This document shows positions 34,466-43,492 of a stretch of DNA of 64,000 bases, one piece after another. Within the stretch, counting starts at the first letter, position 1, and each line of letters begins with the position of its first letter. Below the pieces are notes generated by a model. It was given only the letters and a program-made list of their open reading frames with translations. It had not been told where the DNA came from and did not search any database. The DNA is from Melioribacteraceae bacterium (GTDB lineage: Bacteria > Bacteroidota > Ignavibacteria > Ignavibacteriales > Melioribacteraceae), in the NCBI GenBank assembly GCA_019638015.1, contig JAHBUP010000001.1:1892424-1956423 (forward strand). Reading direction: 5' to 3'. A program made the translations under genes and the position numbers.

Positions 34466-35518
34466 TTGAAGAAAGAACTTAAAAAACTAATTGCTTTGAG
34501 CACAAAAGAATATCTTGTAGTTGGGGCTACATTTATAATTGTATTATTTGTCCTTCTCTATACCCTATTTTCACCTAATAAATTCAAAGAAGAGACCATC
34601 CCAGTTGTTGAAATTTCTAGAGGTTCTACATTTAACCATGTAGTGGATTCCTTATTTCAGAAAAAAATAATTTCAAATAAGTTTGGGATTAAAATGGCCG
34701 CTTTTTTTTACAATGCTGAAAGAAAGATTAAAGCCGGCAGATACACTATCCCAGATGGATTGAATTATTTCCAACTTGTTGAACTATTTATAAATGGTTC
34801 CCCGCAAACAGAGATACTTGTGACAATTCCCGAAGGAATTTGGCAGCATGATTTAGCTTCATTGTTAAGTTCAAAATTGGGGATTGATTCTACCCATTTC
34901 ATGAAATTAAGTAAGGATATTAATTTTATTAGTTCTTTAAAACTTCCTTCTGGTATAAAAAACCTAGAAGGTTATCTTTTGCCTGAGACCTACTATTTTT
35001 ATACAAATTCTACTGCTGAAGAAATAATAAAAAAACTAGTTTTTGAACAAAAGAGATTTATAGCAGGCAAACTAAATAACCGTATGGAAGAATTAAAGTT
35101 GTCGTTGAATGAAACTTTAACACTCGCTTCAATTATTGATGGAGAATCTAATATTTTAAAGGAATTCAAAACTATCTCCGGAGTTTATCATAATCGTCTC
35201 AGAATAAAAATGCCGTTACAGGCCGATCCAACCATTCAATATTTAATTAGAGATAAGAGAAAAAATCGTATTTTATATAAAGATTTAGAAATTAATTCAA
35301 AGTACAATACTTATAAGTACGCGGGGTTGCCTCCATCACCAATAAATAACCCGGGGAAGGATGCGATTGTCGCGGCATTATTTCCTGAAAAACATAACTT
35401 ATTATATTTTGTGGCGGATGGAACCGGCGGTCATTTATTCGCGAAGACAATTAGAGAACATGAAAATAATGTAAAGAAATATAGAGCATGGCGAAGAATC
35501 AGAAATTCTCAATTTTAA
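34466..35518 (+). CDS. mltG: Endolytic murein transglycosylase MltG
   Basis: This inner-membrane lytic transglycosylase cuts nascent glycan strands and so sets peptidoglycan chain length. The start is TTG. A membrane helix lies at about residues 18-36, followed by a LysM-like and then a YceG domain with LEGYLLPETYYF and QADPTIQYL. The stretch around the expected catalytic Glu reads LASIIDGESN, where most family members have ASIVEKE; the first acidic position is Asp here. The 350-residue length is typical. The 3' end overlaps the next gene by 31 bases. Confidence 0.92.
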   Translation: MKKELKKLIALSTKEYLVVGATFIIVLFVLLYTLFSPNKFKEETIPVVEISRGSTFNHVVDSLFQKKIISNKFGIKMAAFFYNAERKIKAGRYTIPDGLNYFQLVELFINGSPQTEILVTIPEGIWQHDLASLLSSKLGIDSTHFMKLSKDINFISSLKLPSGIKNLEGYLLPETYYFYTNSTAEEIIKKLVFEQKRFIAGKLNNRMEELKLSLNETLTLASIIDGESNILKEFKTISGVYHNRLRIKMPLQADPTIQYLIRDKRKNRILYKDLEINSKYNTYKYAGLPPSPINNPGKDAIVAALFPEKHNLLYFVADGTGGHLFAKTIREHENNVKKYRAWRRIRNSQF

Positions 35519-37155
35519 TTATCTGCGCACTTTTACTCAGTTGCGCTAATCAGCAGTCCCCCGGCGGCGGTGAAATTGATAAAATTCCCCCCGGAATAAT
35601 TGAATTTACTCCAGGAAATGGAACAGTCAATTATACTGAGGATTATTTTGAAATTTCATTCAGTGAGTACGTTGATAAACGATCAGCACAGGAAGCAATT
35701 TTTGTTTCTCCCAATGTCGCTCGTGGATTTGAATATGATTGGTCTGGAAGAACATTGCGTGTTTACTTCAAAGAAAAATTAAAAGAGAATACAACTTACA
35801 CTATTACTATTGGAACCGGTGTTGCGGATGTTAATAATCAGAATAAAATGATACAGCCCCTATTATTTGCATTTTCTACAGGTGATAAAATTGATAACGG
35901 TGAATTGAGTGGAAAAGTCTATTCTGATAAATCGGATGATATCATGATTTACGCTTACGGTTCTCAAAATAAATTTGATTTCTCAAATGATAAACCGGAT
36001 TATATTTCCCAGGTAGGATTAGACGGTAGCTACAAGTTGCTGGGGCTAAGAGCTGATACTTATAGAGTGTTGGCTGTGCGGGACAAACTTCAGGACCTGA
36101 TGATTGATTTAGATACTGATGAATTTGGGATTCAATTCAAGAATGTAGTACTCGATACGGTTTTTAACATAATAGAAAATGTAGATTTTTTTATAACAAA
36201 ATTAGATACAATCGCTCCAAAAATTACTCAAGCATTTATGAAAGATAGGAACCATCTCTTTATTGAGTTTAATGAACCTGTTGATAGTTCTAAAATAAAT
36301 ATTGAAAATTTTTATCTGTATGATTCAACATCGAACAAAAGGATTTCTCCTAAATACTTTTATAAGTCAGATCAGAAGCAGAACCAATATATTTTAGCGA
36401 TATCTGATTCATTCGAAGGGGGTAGGACTTATTATTGTCACGCGGAGAATATCCCCGATATAAATAACAATATTAATAAGAAGGAGAGTATCGATTTCCT
36501 CCCAAAACTCGATCCAGATACCTTAGGTATTAAAATTGAATCTATTGCCGGAACTTTACCTGATAAAAAGATTGATTACATTGACGCTCAGTTCCTAATT
36601 AAATTTAATGATGGAGTGAATACCGATTCAGTTAGAGAAGCGATAAATATATTTGATGAAAAGAATACACGACTGGAATTTGAATCTTTCAAGAAAGATG
36701 ACACGAATTATCTTTTTAAAATTAAAAATAGATTAAAGCAAAATTCAGAATATACAGTTAAAGTGGATGCATCATTACTCATGGATGCCGCGGGTAATAT
36801 GGTTGATACAGTTTATACAAATAAAATATCAACCAGCAATGAATTGGAGTACAGCGGTGTTTCGGGTGCAATTGATTCTGGTGATGAGGATGAAATGGTT
36901 ATACTCAATAATGTAAATACAAAGGAAATATTATATACTCAAAAAGTAACTTCACAGAAAAAATTTAATTTTGGAAAAATATTACCGGGCAAATATATAT
37001 TGTGGGTTTTCAAAGATAAAAATAATAATGGTAAATATGATTTCGGGACAATTACGCCATTTAAATACTCCGAAGAGTTCACGTTCTACCCAGACACAAT
37101 TAAAGCGCTAGCGCGATGGCCGGTAGGGGATATTCTCTTAAAGAAAAAAAAATAG
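35488..37155 (+). CDS. Ig-like domain lipoprotein
   Basis: This 555-residue protein begins with a lipoprotein signal (LLLSCANQQSPGGG, lipidated Cys19). An Ig-like domain of the type found in many Bacteroidota envelope proteins follows (PGIIEFTPGNGTVNYTE to FAFSTGDKIDNGELSG). Two further repeats of bacterial-Ig or transthyretin-like beta sandwiches are likely, with a last part containing FKDKNNNGKYDFG. It overlaps mltG by 31 bases. An outer-membrane or periplasmic role in the envelope is likely; the specific function is unknown. Confidence 0.8.
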   Translation: MAKNQKFSILIICALLLSCANQQSPGGGEIDKIPPGIIEFTPGNGTVNYTEDYFEISFSEYVDKRSAQEAIFVSPNVARGFEYDWSGRTLRVYFKEKLKENTTYTITIGTGVADVNNQNKMIQPLLFAFSTGDKIDNGELSGKVYSDKSDDIMIYAYGSQNKFDFSNDKPDYISQVGLDGSYKLLGLRADTYRVLAVRDKLQDLMIDLDTDEFGIQFKNVVLDTVFNIIENVDFFITKLDTIAPKITQAFMKDRNHLFIEFNEPVDSSKINIENFYLYDSTSNKRISPKYFYKSDQKQNQYILAISDSFEGGRTYYCHAENIPDINNNINKKESIDFLPKLDPDTLGIKIESIAGTLPDKKIDYIDAQFLIKFNDGVNTDSVREAINIFDEKNTRLEFESFKKDDTNYLFKIKNRLKQNSEYTVKVDASLLMDAAGNMVDTVYTNKISTSNELEYSGVSGAIDSGDEDEMVILNNVNTKEILYTQKVTSQKKFNFGKILPGKYILWVFKDKNNNGKYDFGTITPFKYSEEFTFYPDTIKALARWPVGDILLKKKK

Positions 37156-37161
37156 AATTGT

Positions 37162-38388
37162 TTAGTTATATAAGTAATACTTCTTTGAAATATTTCTGAA
37201 TGATTCTATATCTCGTGCAAAGTATCTTTTTATGTCGGCTACACGCCATCTTTTGGTAAAAGCTTGTCTAATATTTTTTGAACCTAATACCATATCAAAC
37301 ATTTTTAGTCGAGCATTCGTGGCGAGTTTAAAAATGTCTTTATCGGGATACAATTTTTTGTTTACCTGCATAAAATAAAATTGCATCTCCGTCAGATTAA
37401 CTTTTTCGAAATCAGTAATGTGAATCTGAACCCCATTTAAAACAACATCCTTCCAAACGCCGTAATATGGCTTGTATGAGATTGGTCTAAAAATTACTCC
37501 CGGTAAATTTAAGGCATTCATCTGTTCAGCTAATAATTCTTCGTTAATCCACTCGGCAGCAAAAGTTTGAAATGAAAGAGTAAATGTGATTCCTATTCCA
37601 ACAGTTACAAGTTCACCAAGAATTCCAGACGCTACAAGATAAAATGGAGTTTCATGATGCGGAACATTTGGGGAAGTAGGTACCCAGAGTAATCCGGTAT
37701 CGCCAAAAATCATATTTCTTTTCCATCCATCCATTTTTACAACGTGCAAATCACATTTCATTCTATTTGTCAACATTCTTTCTTCATTTAACATCAAAGC
37801 TAATTCACCACAAGTCAATCCGTACACATAAGGAATCTTAAACTTGCAAACAAAGCTTAGCATTTCCTCATCAGGTAGGTTCCCTTCAATTTTTAGACCG
37901 CCTAATGGATTAGGTCTATCCAGTACAATCAATTTTTTAGAAAACTCCGCTGCGGCTTCCATACAATTTCCTAAAGTGCTAATGTAGGTATATGACCGGC
38001 AACCTATATCCTGAATATCATAAACAAGAATATCGATTTCATCCATCATTTCTTTTGTAGGTTTTTGAGTATTACCATATAAAGAATAAAATTTAATATT
38101 ATTTGCCGCATCGATAGAATCGCTGAATTTTTGCCCGGCGCCTATAGTACCTTTAACACCATGTTCTGGTGAAAATACGGCAACTAAATTTATAGCTTTA
38201 TTTTCTTTGAATATTTTTAGGGTAGAAACGAGTTTAGAATTTACCCCGGTATGATTAGTTATTAATCCAACTCTTTTTCCAAGAAGAATCTCAAAATTAT
38301 TTTCAGTGAGTATATCGATACCAAGCTTAACTTTTGGTTGGGCGGTTAAAATAATGGATATCAGTAAAAGGAAAAATGTTTTTATCAT
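37162..38388 (-). CDS. namZ: DUF1343 exo-beta-N-acetylmuramidase, NamZ-like
   Basis: It has a signal peptide (1-17) followed by the DUF1343 fold: RVGLITNHTGVNS, FSPEHGVKG, LVYDIQDIGCRSYTY and LDRPNPLGG. NamZ in Bacillus releases terminal MurNAc from peptidoglycan fragments; the motifs and the 408-residue length agree. It is the last gene of the histidine-degradation run and overlaps fchA by four bases, so cell-wall recycling and histidine catabolism share a transcript here. There are only 6 bases to the convergent lipoprotein gene. Confidence 0.9.
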   Translation of the reverse strand: MIKTFFLLLISIILTAQPKVKLGIDILTENNFEILLGKRVGLITNHTGVNSKLVSTLKIFKENKAINLVAVFSPEHGVKGTIGAGQKFSDSIDAANNIKFYSLYGNTQKPTKEMMDEIDILVYDIQDIGCRSYTYISTLGNCMEAAAEFSKKLIVLDRPNPLGGLKIEGNLPDEEMLSFVCKFKIPYVYGLTCGELALMLNEERMLTNRMKCDLHVVKMDGWKRNMIFGDTGLLWVPTSPNVPHHETPFYLVASGILGELVTVGIGITFTLSFQTFAAEWINEELLAEQMNALNLPGVIFRPISYKPYYGVWKDVVLNGVQIHITDFEKVNLTEMQFYFMQVNKKLYPDKDIFKLATNARLKMFDMVLGSKNIRQAFTKRWRVADIKRYFARDIESFRNISKKYYLYN

Positions 38389-39017
38389 TTAGAATTTATC
38401 TCTTTGATTAGGCTGTCATTGATTTTTTTACATTCCGAAATCACTTCTTCTAATAAAATTTCATTTTTTTTGAGAATCTCGGCAGCAATTGTTTGGTTTG
38501 CTAGTGATTTGCAATTAATCAAAATATTAAGATAAGCCGACTTTGCCGATGCTTCTGTAAGTGCTATTGCCACTCCTGCATCAGATAATGAATTTTTGTT
38601 ACCTTTCAGCGAAATTGTACTGAGGTAGGGTAGTATCTCCTGACAATTTTTTAGAACCTCCGATGGAATTTCGGCAGCGTTTAGTGTGGCGTGTTCAATT
38701 TGAGCGGCGCGAATATTTTGTTGCGTCTCATTCTCTTTTTGCATTTTAAATGCACTCATTACTTCTTCAAATGCCTCATTATCTAACTTTGATAATCTAA
38801 AGAATAAATCCCTATAGGCTAAAAGTTTTTCTTTAACTCTTATGAGTTCTGTTTCAACATCAGCATATTTTTTTTTGCCGATTGTTAAATTGCAAACCAT
38901 CGTGCCTAAACTTGTAGCTAAAGCTCCGCATACGGCTGCTACATTTCCTCCGCCAGGAGTTGGAGATTCGGATGAAAGCTCATCAAAATATTCTTGAACA
39001 GTCTTTGTTAATTCCAT
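38385..39017 (-). CDS. fchA: Formiminotetrahydrofolate cyclodeaminase
   Basis: This 210-residue all-helical protein of the cyclodeaminase/cyclohydrolase family has the folate-site signature SPTPGGGNVAAVCGALA near residue 18 and a later SDAGVAIALTEA. It removes ammonia from 5-formimino-THF to give 5,10-methenyl-THF, using the product of FtcD encoded 21 bases upstream. In mammals the two activities are fused; here they are separate genes. Confidence 0.92.
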   Translation of the reverse strand: MELTKTVQEYFDELSSESPTPGGGNVAAVCGALATSLGTMVCNLTIGKKKYADVETELIRVKEKLLAYRDLFFRLSKLDNEAFEEVMSAFKMQKENETQQNIRAAQIEHATLNAAEIPSEVLKNCQEILPYLSTISLKGNKNSLSDAGVAIALTEASAKSAYLNILINCKSLANQTIAAEILKKNEILLEEVISECKKINDSLIKEINSK

Positions 39018-39038
39018 GGTGAATTATTTCTCCATTAA

Positions 39039-40055
39039 TTAAATCATAAATTCAATTATTTTCTGATCGGGATTAAATTGATGCAAGTCATTCAAGCCAA
39101 GATTTTCTATTGCCGCATCAATTAATTTTTGTTCATTATTTTCTTTATTGCTGGTATAAAATTTACCAGCTTGAAGCAATGATTCAAGGGGAAGAAGACC
39201 AACTATTTCACTTCCAGTGACTTCAACGCCAAGTCTTTCAGCTTCCACTTTTACTGCTTCAAAGGCAACATGGATTGGAGTAATATTATAGTTTGTTAGG
39301 TTCATGGATACTTGTGTAATTCCATATTTCTCAAGAAAAACTCCCATACCTTTAACTTCTTTCAATTTGCCGGGAACCTTTACTGTTTTTCCATCAATTT
39401 TAATTATTGCGCCTTTTTCATCTCGCTTAGAATAGCCGCTTTCTCTCAAAACTTCTCCAATTTCTTTCGCATATTTAACATCGTTCGATTTAATATTAAC
39501 ATTATAAGCCACTAAAAAAAAACGTGCGCCGGTTACTATAGCTCCAAGTTGAGGATTAAATTGATTTGTGCCAAAATCGGGGTACCAATCGGGGTTTTCT
39601 AATTTTGATTGTAGTCCCTCATATTCACCTTGTCTAATTGATGATAGGCTTCTCCGGTCTGGTTTGCGGGCAGAATTTTCATAAAGATAAACGGGTACAT
39701 TAAGTTCACTAGAAATAATTTCTGCGAATTGTTCAGAAATTTTTATGCATTCTTCCATCGTTACATTCGAAACCGGAATGAATGGAACTACATCAATTGC
39801 TCCAAGTCTGGGATGTTCCCCCTTATGAGTTGTCATATCAATTTGAGCTGCTGCTGTATTGCATACATTTATCGCAGCTTGAAGAATTGATTTTTCATCC
39901 CCTGCAAATGTTACAACAACTCTGTTATAATCGGCGTCAGGTTCTAAACCTAATAGTTTTACTCCCGGGGTATTTTCAATCACTTCTCTTATCGCAATAA
40001 ATGTAAGTTGTTTTCTTCCTTCGCTAAAGTTTGGAACACATTCAATAATTTTCAT
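39039..40055 (-). CDS. ftcD: Glutamate formimidoyltransferase
   Basis: It transfers the formimino group of N-formimino-L-glutamate to tetrahydrofolate. The protein has about 338 residues and the N-terminal family motif IIECVPNFSEGR, with DADYNRVVVTFAG and MTTHKGEHPRLGAIDVVPF as further signatures. I chose the ATG at 40055; a TTG at 40061 overlaps the hutI stop and is also possible. It works between HutI and FchA in histidine breakdown. Confidence 0.94.
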   Translation of the reverse strand: MKIIECVPNFSEGRKQLTFIAIREVIENTPGVKLLGLEPDADYNRVVVTFAGDEKSILQAAINVCNTAAAQIDMTTHKGEHPRLGAIDVVPFIPVSNVTMEECIKISEQFAEIISSELNVPVYLYENSARKPDRRSLSSIRQGEYEGLQSKLENPDWYPDFGTNQFNPQLGAIVTGARFFLVAYNVNIKSNDVKYAKEIGEVLRESGYSKRDEKGAIIKIDGKTVKVPGKLKEVKGMGVFLEKYGITQVSMNLTNYNITPIHVAFEAVKVEAERLGVEVTGSEIVGLLPLESLLQAGKFYTSNKENNEQKLIDAAIENLGLNDLHQFNPDQKIIEFMI

Positions 40056-40057
40056 TT

Positions 40058-41305
40058 TCAATCCGCTTTTTGGTAAATGATATTTCCACTTTTTACGGTA
40101 TACTTCAAAAGATTGACTCCAATATTATAAATTAATTCTGAATATTCATTTAATTCAAAAATAGCGAAATCCGCATCTTTTCCCAGCTCAATTGTTCCGG
40201 TATTTTCACTGATGCCCAAAGCATAAGCAGAATTAATTGTAACAGCAGAAATAATTTCCTCTGCGCTCATTCTTAGTTTTAGAGCTGCTAGCTGCATTAT
40301 TAATTGTAGATTGTTAATATGAGAAGATCCGGGATTGTAATCAGTGGAAAGAGCAACAATCGCGTTATTATCAATTAATTCTCTGGCTGGTGCATATTTA
40401 TGATCTAGAAAAAATGAAACACCAGGTAGCAATACCGCGGCTGTTTTTGATTTTGAGATCAGTTTAATGTCATCATCGTTAATTACTTCAAGATGATCTG
40501 CCGAAAGACAATTGTGTTTGATTGCAAGTGGAATACCCCCTATACTTGAAAATTGATCTGTATGAAGCCTCAAATTAAATTTATACTTTTTCGCTCTTTC
40601 AAAAATTAAATTTACATCCTCAACAGAAAAAGCCCCTTTCTCAATAAATGCATCCACAAAATTGGCAAGTTTATTTTGTGAAATATAAGGGAACAGCTCT
40701 TCGGTCAGCAAATCAAGATATTTATTTTTTTCATTTTTATATTCGGGGGGATAAGTGTGTGCCCCTAAAAAAGTAGGAATGATATTTATTAGTGCAGTAT
40801 TCTTAAAATAATTTATAACCTGCAATAGTTTTATTTCATCATAAAAACTTAATCCATACCCGCTTTTTATTTCAAGTGATGTTACCCCTTGAGAAATGAA
40901 AGATTTAATTTTGGGTTCCAGAAATTTAACAAGTTCCTCGAATGAAGCATTGCGTACATTTTTCATTGTAGAAATGATACCGCCCCCAGATGCCGCAATC
41001 TCTTCATAAGTAGCGCCATTTAATCTCATTAAAAATTCATTGGAGCGGGAACCATAAAATGCAGAGTGAGTGTGGCATTCAACCAATCCTGGTAAAACTA
41101 TAGAACCGGAGAGATCAATTTTTTTATCATATTTAATTTTATGAGTTGAACTAGAAGGCACCAAATCTTTGATTTTGCCATTTTCAACAAAAATCGAATG
41201 ATTTTCAAGTAAATCTACTTTTGAGAGTTCTTTCCCTCTTTTATACTTTTTACCACCCGCATTTACTGTAATTATCTGGGAAGGGGAATCATATAATATT
41301 TTCAT
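40058..41305 (-). CDS. hutI: Imidazolonepropionase
   Basis: This amidohydrolase opens 4-imidazolone-5-propanoate to formiminoglutamate in the histidine pathway. The 415 residues include the metal-binding VECHTHSAFYGSR, the later RLHTDQFSSIGG and ADHLEVINDDD, and the Asp in LSTDYNPGSSH. It is the first gene of the minus-strand operon hutI-ftcD-fchA-namZ. HutH and HutU, the first two enzymes, are not in the window. Confidence 0.95.
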   Translation of the reverse strand: MKILYDSPSQIITVNAGGKKYKRGKELSKVDLLENHSIFVENGKIKDLVPSSSTHKIKYDKKIDLSGSIVLPGLVECHTHSAFYGSRSNEFLMRLNGATYEEIAASGGGIISTMKNVRNASFEELVKFLEPKIKSFISQGVTSLEIKSGYGLSFYDEIKLLQVINYFKNTALINIIPTFLGAHTYPPEYKNEKNKYLDLLTEELFPYISQNKLANFVDAFIEKGAFSVEDVNLIFERAKKYKFNLRLHTDQFSSIGGIPLAIKHNCLSADHLEVINDDDIKLISKSKTAAVLLPGVSFFLDHKYAPARELIDNNAIVALSTDYNPGSSHINNLQLIMQLAALKLRMSAEEIISAVTINSAYALGISENTGTIELGKDADFAIFELNEYSELIYNIGVNLLKYTVKSGNIIYQKAD

Positions 41306-41357
41306 TTATGGCCAAATAAGCATTGTTGAAAAAGAATAGCTCTAATTTGCAAAGATT

Positions 41358-41389
41358 TTTGTCTAAAACTCAACATTTTCTTAAATTTA
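41358..41389 (+). promoter_or_regulatory. Putative Bacteroidota-type promoter of glgA
   Basis: TTTG, 20 bases, then TAAATTTA fits the -33/-7 pattern with one mismatch. The ATG of glgA lies 29 bases beyond it. The 112-base gap also has to hold the divergent hutI promoter, which I could not place. Confidence 0.6.
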
Positions 41390-41417
41390 CAATTCAAAAA
41401 TCGAGGAACTTACCTTA

Positions 41418-42917
41418 ATGGCTTCAGGAAAACAATTAAAAATCCTTTTCGCGACATCAGAGGTAGTACCCTTCATTAAAACTGGTGGATTAGCAGATGT
41501 ATCATCCGCATTACCCCAAAGATTACAAGAGATGGGGCATCAAGTCCGCATCATCGTTCCTAAGTATGGAGCAATTGATGAAAGAAAATTTAAAATTCAT
41601 GAGGTTGTTCGACTTAAAGACATTCCGGTAAAAATTGGTGATAAAGAAGTTGTATTTTCATTACGCTCTTCCTTTTTGGTGGGGCCAAAAACTCGAGTGC
41701 AAATTTATTTTCTGGATAATCCCGAATATTTTGGTAGCCGGCATAGTTTATATACCGATCCTCTTACGAATGAGGATTACCCCGATAATGATGAAAGATT
41801 CATAATTCTTTCACGCGCGGTGTTTGAGCTTATCACTCTTTTGGGTTGGACTCCGGATCTAATTCATTGCAATGATTGGCAGTGTGGACTTATTCCCGCT
41901 TACCTCAAAACAATGTATAAAGATAATCCTGCATTCACGAATATGAAGTCTCTCTACACAGTTCACAATCTAGCATTTCAGGGACAATTTCCAAAATCGA
42001 CAGCCGAAAAAACTGGATTACCAAAAGAAGCTTTAACAGATAAAGGAATTCTGCACAAAGGCAAAGTTAATTATTTGAAAGCAGGTTTAGTTTATTCCGA
42101 TATGATAAATACTGTTAGCGAAACTTACGCTAAAGAACTCTATACCGAAAAAGATCTTGGTTTTGGTTTAACCGATATTCTGAAGAAGAGAAAAAACAAT
42201 CTATTCGGAATAATTAATGGAATTGATGACTCTATATGGAATCCCGAGACTGACAAAAAAATTGCTAAAAAGTTTTCTATCAAGAACATAGCTGATAAGA
42301 AGGAAAACAAAAAAGCTGTTGCTGAAAATTTTAATTATGAATATGATGACAGTATTCCAACTATTAGCATGATCTCTCGTTTATATGAAAATAAAGGATT
42401 TGATTTAATTGAAAAATCTTTTGAAGATTTAATGAAGCTTAATATTCGTTTAATAATCCTAGGAACCGGTGAGAAGAAATATCATCGGCTACTTTCTACA
42501 ATGGCCTCAAAATATGATGGAAAATTTTTCTGCTATATTGGTTTCGATGAAGATTTAGCACATCTAATTGAAGCGGGTTCCGATATGTTTTTAATGCCTT
42601 CAAAATTTGAACCGTGCGGACTTAATCAAATGTATAGCTTGGTTTATGGAACTGTCCCAATAGTTCGTAAAACTGGTGGGTTAGCAGATACAGTTCAACA
42701 GTTCAATCCCAAAACCAAAACTGGTAATGGGTTTGTTTTCGAAAAATATAATGCAAAGGAAATGATGTCTGCAATTAAGCAAGCGGTTGCTATTTATTCT
42801 GAGGATAAATCTACCTGGGAAACTATAATGAAGAATGGAATGAAATCTAATTTTAGTTGGACCAGTTCCACAAAACATTACATTGATTTATATAAAAAGC
42901 TTACTGAAAAGAACTAA
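41418..42917 (+). CDS. glgA: Glycogen synthase (ADP-glucose type, GT5)
   Basis: It extends alpha-1,4-glucan from a nucleotide sugar. The 499 residues form the GT-B double Rossmann fold. The ADP-glucose loop KTGGLADVSSALP begins at Lys21, and the C-terminal domain carries PSKFEPCGLNQMYSLVYGT with the catalytic Glu, followed by RKTGGLADTV. Together with the phosphorylase at the left end it indicates glycogen storage. Its stop overlaps the start of the phosphatase gene (TAATG). Confidence 0.95.
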   Translation: MASGKQLKILFATSEVVPFIKTGGLADVSSALPQRLQEMGHQVRIIVPKYGAIDERKFKIHEVVRLKDIPVKIGDKEVVFSLRSSFLVGPKTRVQIYFLDNPEYFGSRHSLYTDPLTNEDYPDNDERFIILSRAVFELITLLGWTPDLIHCNDWQCGLIPAYLKTMYKDNPAFTNMKSLYTVHNLAFQGQFPKSTAEKTGLPKEALTDKGILHKGKVNYLKAGLVYSDMINTVSETYAKELYTEKDLGFGLTDILKKRKNNLFGIINGIDDSIWNPETDKKIAKKFSIKNIADKKENKKAVAENFNYEYDDSIPTISMISRLYENKGFDLIEKSFEDLMKLNIRLIILGTGEKKYHRLLSTMASKYDGKFFCYIGFDEDLAHLIEAGSDMFLMPSKFEPCGLNQMYSLVYGTVPIVRKTGGLADTVQQFNPKTKTGNGFVFEKYNAKEMMSAIKQAVAIYSEDKSTWETIMKNGMKSNFSWTSSTKHYIDLYKKLTEKN

Positions 42918-43492
42918 TGTCTTCACCAGCCTTATTTTTAGATAGAGACGGTACTATAAATGAAGATACCGGTTACGTAAAGAATCCGGATGAAATTACA
43001 ATTTTACCTGGAGTTCCAGAAGGGATTAGGAAACTAAAAGAACAATTCGGCTTTAAGATGATCGTAATTAGTAACCAAGCCGGAATTTCTAAAGGATTGA
43101 TGACAAGAGAGGATGTAGAGTTGGTGAATGCAAGAATTAATGAATTACTTAATACTGAAGGCGCTTACATCGACGATTATCTCTATTGCCCTTATCATCC
43201 CGATTTTGACCCACCGGAAAAAACTATTTGCCGTAAGCCTTCTCCAATGATGATTATCGAAGCTGCAAAATTACATGATGTTGATCTCTCAGCCTCTTAT
43301 ATGATTGGAGATAGGGCCAGCGATATTGAGGCTGGAATTAATGCTAACGTTAAAACAATTTTGCTCAAATCCGAACTATTTGAGAGCTCAATTAATAACT
43401 TGCATAATCAAGGGAAAAAGCCCAATTTTGTAGCCGCTAATTTTAATGAGGCTTGCGATTATATAATTAAAAATTCCTTCGGAGGTATTTAA
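42917..43492 (+). CDS. HAD phosphatase, GmhB-like (heptose bisphosphate phosphatase)
   Basis: The protein has 191 residues. The HAD nucleophile pair Asp9/Asp11 is in LFLDRDGT, and SNQAGISKG and MIGDRASDIEAG are present. GmhB enzymes remove the 7-phosphate of heptose 1,7-bisphosphate and hold a structural zinc with Cys/His ligands. Here the zinc loop reads CPYHP...TICRKP, so one usual Cys is replaced by Thr103 and the site looks incomplete. The start overlaps the glgA stop, which is odd for an LPS enzyme. Histidinol-phosphatase-like or other sugar phosphatase activity is possible. Confidence 0.82.
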   Translation: MSSPALFLDRDGTINEDTGYVKNPDEITILPGVPEGIRKLKEQFGFKMIVISNQAGISKGLMTREDVELVNARINELLNTEGAYIDDYLYCPYHPDFDPPEKTICRKPSPMMIIEAAKLHDVDLSASYMIGDRASDIEAGINANVKTILLKSELFESSINNLHNQGKKPNFVAANFNEACDYIIKNSFGGI

